This document shows, one piece after another, positions 60,118-64,000 of a stretch of DNA of 64,000 bases. The notes under the pieces were generated by a model. The model was not told where the DNA came from. It saw only the letters and a program-made list of their open reading frames with translations, and ran no database searches. The translations under genes and the position numbers were made by a program. Position 1 is the stretch's first letter, and every line of letters begins with the position of its first letter. This DNA comes from Pseudomonadota bacterium (lineage in GTDB: Bacteria > Pseudomonadota > Alphaproteobacteria > GCA-2731375): assembly GCA_027623205.1 (NCBI GenBank), contig JAQBYC010000007.1, forward strand, positions 1 through 64,000, given 5' to 3'.

Positions 60118-61482
60118 TCAGCCTGCTTTTATGGCGGCCCGCGCTTCCGGGGCAAAGGCCCGCAGCGCCTGCACCAATAGGTCCATGATTTCATCAATCT
60201 GATCCTCGGTGACGATCAGAGGCGGGGAGACCAGGAAATTATCGCCGCGCACGCCGCCCATCATGCGCCGGGAATAGATGATCAGGCCGCGGTCATAGGC
60301 CTCCTGGCCGAGGCGCAAATAGGCATTCAACTCGGGCGGTAGGGGCCGGCCCGTGGCGCGGTCCGCGATGACATCAAAGCCCAGCAGCAGGCCGCGTCCG
60401 CGCACCTCGCCAATAAACTCGAACTCGTCCAAAAGCGCCTCCAGCCGACCCTTCAAAACGGCGCCCATGCGGGCGGCATTGCCGATCAGATCATTGTCCA
60501 GATGTTCGGCCAGGACCGCCCGGCCCACGGCGCAGGCGATGGGGCTGGCGGAATAGGTATGGCCGTGATTGAAGCCGCCCGCGTCCTCTACCGTGCCCAC
60601 GATCCGGCGCGAGGTCAGGCAGGCGCCCAGGGGGATATAGCCCGACGCCAGGCCCTTGGCCAAGGCGACGAGGTCCGCCGTGACCCCCCAATGTTCCGCC
60701 GCCAGATATTTGCCGCTGCGCCCCGCTCCGCTCATCACTTCATCGAAGATCAACAAAACGCCGTATTGATCGCAGATTTCACGGACACGGCGATAATAGA
60801 CCGCTGGCGCGGTCAAGGCCCCCGTGGCCGCCCCGCCAATAGGTTCCATGATAAAGGCCAGGATGGTTTCCGGCCCCTGGTTTTCGATTTCGGTCGCAAG
60901 CGCGTTGGCGTATTCCAGGGCCGCTTCGTCCTCCGTCTGCCCAGGGCGGCGATAACGGCAGAATGGCGCCGGGATCTTGGGATGATTGATCATCATCGGT
61001 GCGAACATGGAAAAGCCGCCTGGGTCGCCGGTCAAGGACAGGGCGCCCAAGGTTGTGCCGTGGTAGGAAGGCAGGCGCGAAATAATTTTGTACCGAGTCG
61101 CCTGGCCTATGGCGACGGCGTATTGCCGGGCTAATTTGATGCAGGCTTCCACCGCTTCCGAGCCGCCGGAGCCAAAGAAAACCTGGTCGAAGCCATCGGG
61201 CGCCACCTGGATGATCTCCTGGGCCAACAATTCCGCCGGTTCGTTGAGGAAGTGGGAGCGAAAGGCATAGCTAACTTTTTCCGCCTGGGCCATCATCGCC
61301 TCGCGCACACGAAGGTTGCCGTGGCCGATATTTGCGGTTTGCGGCCCGGAACAGCCATCGATATAGCGTTTTCCACTCTGGTCCCACAGGTAGATGCCTT
61401 CGCCACGGTCAACCACGGGCCGTTCCGGCGTCGGCCAGAAAAACATGGCTGATGGTTTGTTGTCGCCTAAAGACGTGGTCAT
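60118..61482 (-). CDS. Class III aminotransferase
   Basis: A 454-aa PLP enzyme. YIDGCSGPQTANIGHGNLRV near residue 40, the substrate/PLP block VFFGSGGSEAVEACIKLAR near 105, LLIFDEVMSGAGRSGKYLA near 245 and the PLP Lys in LVALAKGLASGYIPLGA near 270 are intact. It transfers amino groups from omega-amino acids or amines; taurine, beta-alanine and polyamine enzymes look alike. The ATG at 61482 follows GAGCGGAG, so the longer frame is rejected. It diverges from the TauD-type dioxygenase gene at 61604. Confidence 0.9.
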   Translation of the reverse strand: MTTSLGDNKPSAMFFWPTPERPVVDRGEGIYLWDQSGKRYIDGCSGPQTANIGHGNLRVREAMMAQAEKVSYAFRSHFLNEPAELLAQEIIQVAPDGFDQVFFGSGGSEAVEACIKLARQYAVAIGQATRYKIISRLPSYHGTTLGALSLTGDPGGFSMFAPMMINHPKIPAPFCRYRRPGQTEDEAALEYANALATEIENQGPETILAFIMEPIGGAATGALTAPAVYYRRVREICDQYGVLLIFDEVMSGAGRSGKYLAAEHWGVTADLVALAKGLASGYIPLGACLTSRRIVGTVEDAGGFNHGHTYSASPIACAVGRAVLAEHLDNDLIGNAARMGAVLKGRLEALLDEFEFIGEVRGRGLLLGFDVIADRATGRPLPPELNAYLRLGQEAYDRGLIIYSRRMMGGVRGDNFLVSPPLIVTEDQIDEIMDLLVQALRAFAPEARAAIKAG

Positions 61483-61603
61483 GGCATTGCTCCGCTCGGC
61501 ATATTTTGGTGCAGTAGGCAAAGTAGTTTAGACAGACTGTGACGCGAGGGCCACTGCTGTTCTATGATGGGCGGCATGACGCGGGCATGGGAAAGGATAT
61601 GTG

Positions 61604-62455
61604 ATGTGGGTAGAGCGTTTGGGCCGGACATTCATGGCGCGGGTCCATGATCTGGATTTGTCGCGACCGTTGGCTGCCGCGGAATTTGCCGCTATCGACG
61701 AAGCATGGTTTGCCCACCGGGTCCTCTGTTTTCCCCAGCAGCAATTGACGGAGCCGCAATTGATGACGTTTTCCAGCCATTTCGGACCGTTGGAAAAACA
61801 TGTTCTGCAGGATTATCATCATGCCATCTATCCGGAAATCCTGATGCTGTCGACGATCGTGGAGGATGGCAAACCCCTTGGCCTAGCGGATGCGGGCAGT
61901 TATTGGCACTCGGATGTTTCCTACAAGGCCAAACCGTCGCGGGCCTCTACCCTGTATGGCCTGGAAATACCCGACGACGGCGGCGATACGCTGTTTTGTG
62001 ACATGGTCGCCGCCTTTGATGCCCTGTTGGAGCAGATGAAGGCGCGCCTGGATGGTCTGCAAGCGGCCCATAATTATCACCACCGCAACCGGGTACTGGT
62101 GGACCAGAAGGGAATTCGTCGGGATTTGAGCGCAGCGCAGAAGGCGGAAACTCCGGAAATCCTGCATCCCGTGGTGCGGACCCAGCCCGAGACCGGACTA
62201 AAAGCCTTATTTATCAATCCCGGCTTTACCGTGCGCATCGAAGGCATGGCGGAGCCCGAAAGTACCGCCCTGTTGGAAGAGTTGTTTGCCCATTGTTTGC
62301 AAGACCGCTTTTGCTTCCGCTACAAATGGAAAAAGGGCGATGTGGTGGCGTGGGACAACGCAGTGACCATGCATTGCGCCACGGTGCTGGATTTGCCCGC
62401 AGGTTCGCGCCGGACCATGTGGCGGACCATCATTAGTGGTGATGTGCCGATTTAG
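61604..62455 (+). CDS. TauD/TfdA-family Fe(II)/2-oxoglutarate dioxygenase
   Basis: A 283-aa dioxygenase. The iron ligands are in SYWHSDVSYKAKPS (His-x-Asp near residue 105) and NAVTMHCATVLD (distal His near 258); the 2-oxoglutarate-binding Arg is in PAGSRRTMWRT. The reaction is hydroxylation or cleavage of an organic acid, sulfonate or ether. The ATG at 61604 follows AAGGAT, preferred over the GTG one codon earlier. Paired with a divergent class III aminotransferase, a taurine-like substrate is possible but unproven. Confidence 0.92.
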   Translation: MWVERLGRTFMARVHDLDLSRPLAAAEFAAIDEAWFAHRVLCFPQQQLTEPQLMTFSSHFGPLEKHVLQDYHHAIYPEILMLSTIVEDGKPLGLADAGSYWHSDVSYKAKPSRASTLYGLEIPDDGGDTLFCDMVAAFDALLEQMKARLDGLQAAHNYHHRNRVLVDQKGIRRDLSAAQKAETPEILHPVVRTQPETGLKALFINPGFTVRIEGMAEPESTALLEELFAHCLQDRFCFRYKWKKGDVVAWDNAVTMHCATVLDLPAGSRRTMWRTIISGDVPI

Positions 62456-62562
62456 AGTGCGGCAAAGGGAGTATCAGCCCTATGCCGGCGGTTAGAAGAA
62501 TTCAGAATAGCAACGCCTTTAGCGGCGCGCGGATGTGACGGCGCGATTAATTCGTACAGGAG

Positions 62563-63720
62563 ATGAAGATGCAGGAGACCCAGGAGCATATGGAGTTGCG
62601 GCGGACGGTTGCCAATATCGTTGAGACCCATATCAATCCGTATGTCGATGAATGGGAAGAGGCCGAGATTATGCCCCTGCACGATCTCTGCAAGATCATG
62701 GGGCAGGCGGGCGTCTTGGGCATCTCGAAACCGGCCGACTTTGGCGGCATGGATCTGGATTATTCCTATGAAGTGGTCTTTGCCGAGGAAATGGGCCATG
62801 CCAAGGCACAGGGCGTCTCCACCGCCATTGGCGTGCAGAGCAACATGTGCACCCCGGCTCTGGCTCTCCACGGTAGTGATGAGTTGCGTCAGGAATTCCT
62901 GGCCCCCGCCATCGCCGGCGATATGATCGGCTGTATTGGCGTCACGGAAGAAGGCTCGGGCTCGGACGTATCCTCGGTGCGCTCGTTTGCCCGCAAGGAC
63001 GGTGATGATTACGTCATTTCCGGCAACAAGATGTTCATCACCAATTCCATTCAGGCGGATTGGATGTGCATGCTGTGCAATACCGGCGAGGAAAATGGGC
63101 CGCATCGCAACAAGACGCTGATCATGGTGCCTATGGATAGCAAGGGTATTTCCAAACAGAAGTTGAAAAAGCTTGGCCTGCACTGCTCCGACACCGGGCA
63201 TATCCACTTTGACGAGGTGCGGGTGCCCCAGCGCTATCGGATTGGCGAAGAGAACATGGGCTTCATGTATCAGATGGCGCAGTTCCAGGAGGAACGCCTG
63301 TATTCCGTTGGCCGCACCATTACCTTCCTAGAGGATGCCCTGGCGGAGACCATTGACTATACCCGCCAGCGCCAGGCCTTTGGCCGGCCAATCCTGGACA
63401 ATCAGGTGATGCACTACAAGATGGCGGAGATCCAGGCTCAATTGGAGGGGGTCCGCGCGCTGCTCTATCGCGCTACGGATATTTATGTGGCGGGTGGCAA
63501 CGTCACCAAGCTGGCCTCCATGGCGAAATATTTGATTGGTGTTCTGGCCACCGAAGTCCCGGCCCAGTTGCTGCAATTCTGGGGCGGCCAGGGCTTCATG
63601 GCGGAAAACCGTATATCGCGGGTTTACCGCGATATGAAACTTGTCAGCATTGGAGCCGGCGCCAACGAGGTCATGTTGCAAATCATCTCCAAGGAAATGG
63701 GTATTCTGCCCCGGCGATGA
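62563..63720 (+). CDS. Acyl-CoA dehydrogenase
   Basis: A 385-aa FAD enzyme. CIGVTEEGSGSDVSSVRSFA near residue 125 contacts the flavin, and the C-terminal SRVYRDMKLVSIGAGANEVM is in the position of the catalytic-base region, with GAGANE rather than the usual YEGT. KILIVPMDSKGISKQKL-type blocks are present. Close variants act on citronellyl-, geranyl- or branched acyl-CoA. GGAG precedes the ATG at 62563. A second acyl-CoA dehydrogenase gene follows after 25 bp. Confidence 0.92.
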   Translation: MKMQETQEHMELRRTVANIVETHINPYVDEWEEAEIMPLHDLCKIMGQAGVLGISKPADFGGMDLDYSYEVVFAEEMGHAKAQGVSTAIGVQSNMCTPALALHGSDELRQEFLAPAIAGDMIGCIGVTEEGSGSDVSSVRSFARKDGDDYVISGNKMFITNSIQADWMCMLCNTGEENGPHRNKTLIMVPMDSKGISKQKLKKLGLHCSDTGHIHFDEVRVPQRYRIGEENMGFMYQMAQFQEERLYSVGRTITFLEDALAETIDYTRQRQAFGRPILDNQVMHYKMAEIQAQLEGVRALLYRATDIYVAGGNVTKLASMAKYLIGVLATEVPAQLLQFWGGQGFMAENRISRVYRDMKLVSIGAGANEVMLQIISKEMGILPRR

Positions 63721-63745
63721 CCACCGTCAATTCGGATTAGGGAAC

Positions 63746-64000
63746 ATGGATTTTAACTTTACACCCGAGCAGGAACAGGTTCGCGATACCATTCGCCGTT
63801 TCACCGCGGCCGAGATCGCCCCTCTGGTCCGCGAGGCGGACGAGACGGAGACATTTCCCCGCGACCTATTTCCAAAGTGGGCGGCACTGGGTCTGCTGGG
63901 CATCCGCTATCCCGAGGCTGACGGCGGTTCCGGCTTTGACAAGGTGACGGACTGCATAATCCGCGAGGAGATGAGTTACGTCTCCCAGGGTTTTGCCTCC
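63746..64000 (+). CDS. Acyl-CoA dehydrogenase, cut by the right edge
   Basis: The first 85 codons of a second acyl-CoA dehydrogenase: MDFNFTPEQEQVRDTIRRFT, then FPRDLFPKWAALGLLGIRYP and a DKVTDCIIREEMSYVSQGF segment, the usual helical N-terminal domain. It starts 25 bp after the preceding gene and reads off the window. The two may form a heteromer or act in tandem in the same pathway. Confidence 0.9.
   Translation, partial: MDFNFTPEQEQVRDTIRRFTAAEIAPLVREADETETFPRDLFPKWAALGLLGIRYPEADGGSGFDKVTDCIIREEMSYVSQGFAS

Overview
The window looks like a chromosomal segment of a GC-rich alphaproteobacterium with an oligotrophic, organic-acid-degrading style of metabolism, probably Rhodospirillales-like. 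The evidence is protein resemblance, a sigma-54-driven glnB-glnA unit, a complete high-affinity liv-type ABC transporter, many acyl-CoA and molybdenum hydroxylase genes, and a tRNA-Sec gene. The genus cannot be told from the sequence alone.

Layout. 1-1400: insertion-sequence debris (an IS3-type end, an IS3 transposase fragment, an intact IS481-type transposase). 1.5-7.7 kb: an FkbM-like methyltransferase, a HyuA/HyuB pair and a thiolase. 7.9-9.7 kb: the most striking locus. On the minus strand, tRNA-Sec (selC) is followed after 30 bp by an uncharacterised 369-aa protein gene and then by a UGSC-motif selenoprotein gene read through an in-frame UGA. 9.8-22.5 kb: an alpha/beta hydrolase, then a long plus-strand operon with two complete three-subunit molybdenum hydroxylases around an aryl-type CoA ligase and an enoyl-CoA hydratase, ending in an aberrant SDR and a Rid-family protein. 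22.7-24.6 kb: a LysE exporter and a 1.2-kb gene-free tract full of CCGAA on one strand. 24.6-35.5 kb: an Fe-ADH-like reductase, an M81 metallopeptidase, Sel1-repeat protein, amidase, NAD(P)HX repair enzyme, malonyl-CoA decarboxylase, DUF899 protein, SDR and aldo/keto reductase. 35.5-42.8 kb: a minus-strand catabolic operon (KstD-like flavoprotein, cupin, ThDP enzyme, extradiol dioxygenase, orphan molybdopterin subunit). 43.3-48 kb: a liv ABC transporter operon, then tRNA-His. 48-53.8 kb: aminotransferases, an acyl-CoA dehydrogenase and glnB-glnA. 54-57.6 kb: a nitrogen-compound degradation cluster (PEP mutase-like, isochorismatase-like, two deacetylase/allantoinase-like proteins). 57.8-64 kb: Hsp20, UspA, a small membrane protein, ABM monooxygenase, class III aminotransferase, TauD-type dioxygenase and two acyl-CoA dehydrogenases, the last cut by the window edge.

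A dispersed repeat of about 100 bp, built as two hairpins and bounded by GAGCA/TGCTC-like ends, occurs in four intergenic places, and a fifth, inverted copy holds only the first hairpin. Other regulatory signals are a -24/-12 promoter before glnB, an FNR/FixK-type box before hsp20, strong hairpins between the liv binding-protein gene and its permease genes, and an intrinsic terminator before the first molybdenum hydroxylase operon.

How the genes fit together: most of the window serves uptake and CoA-dependent or oxidative breakdown of small organic and nitrogenous compounds. The selC operon stands apart, because it puts the selenocysteine tRNA in the same apparent transcription unit as a gene that needs it.
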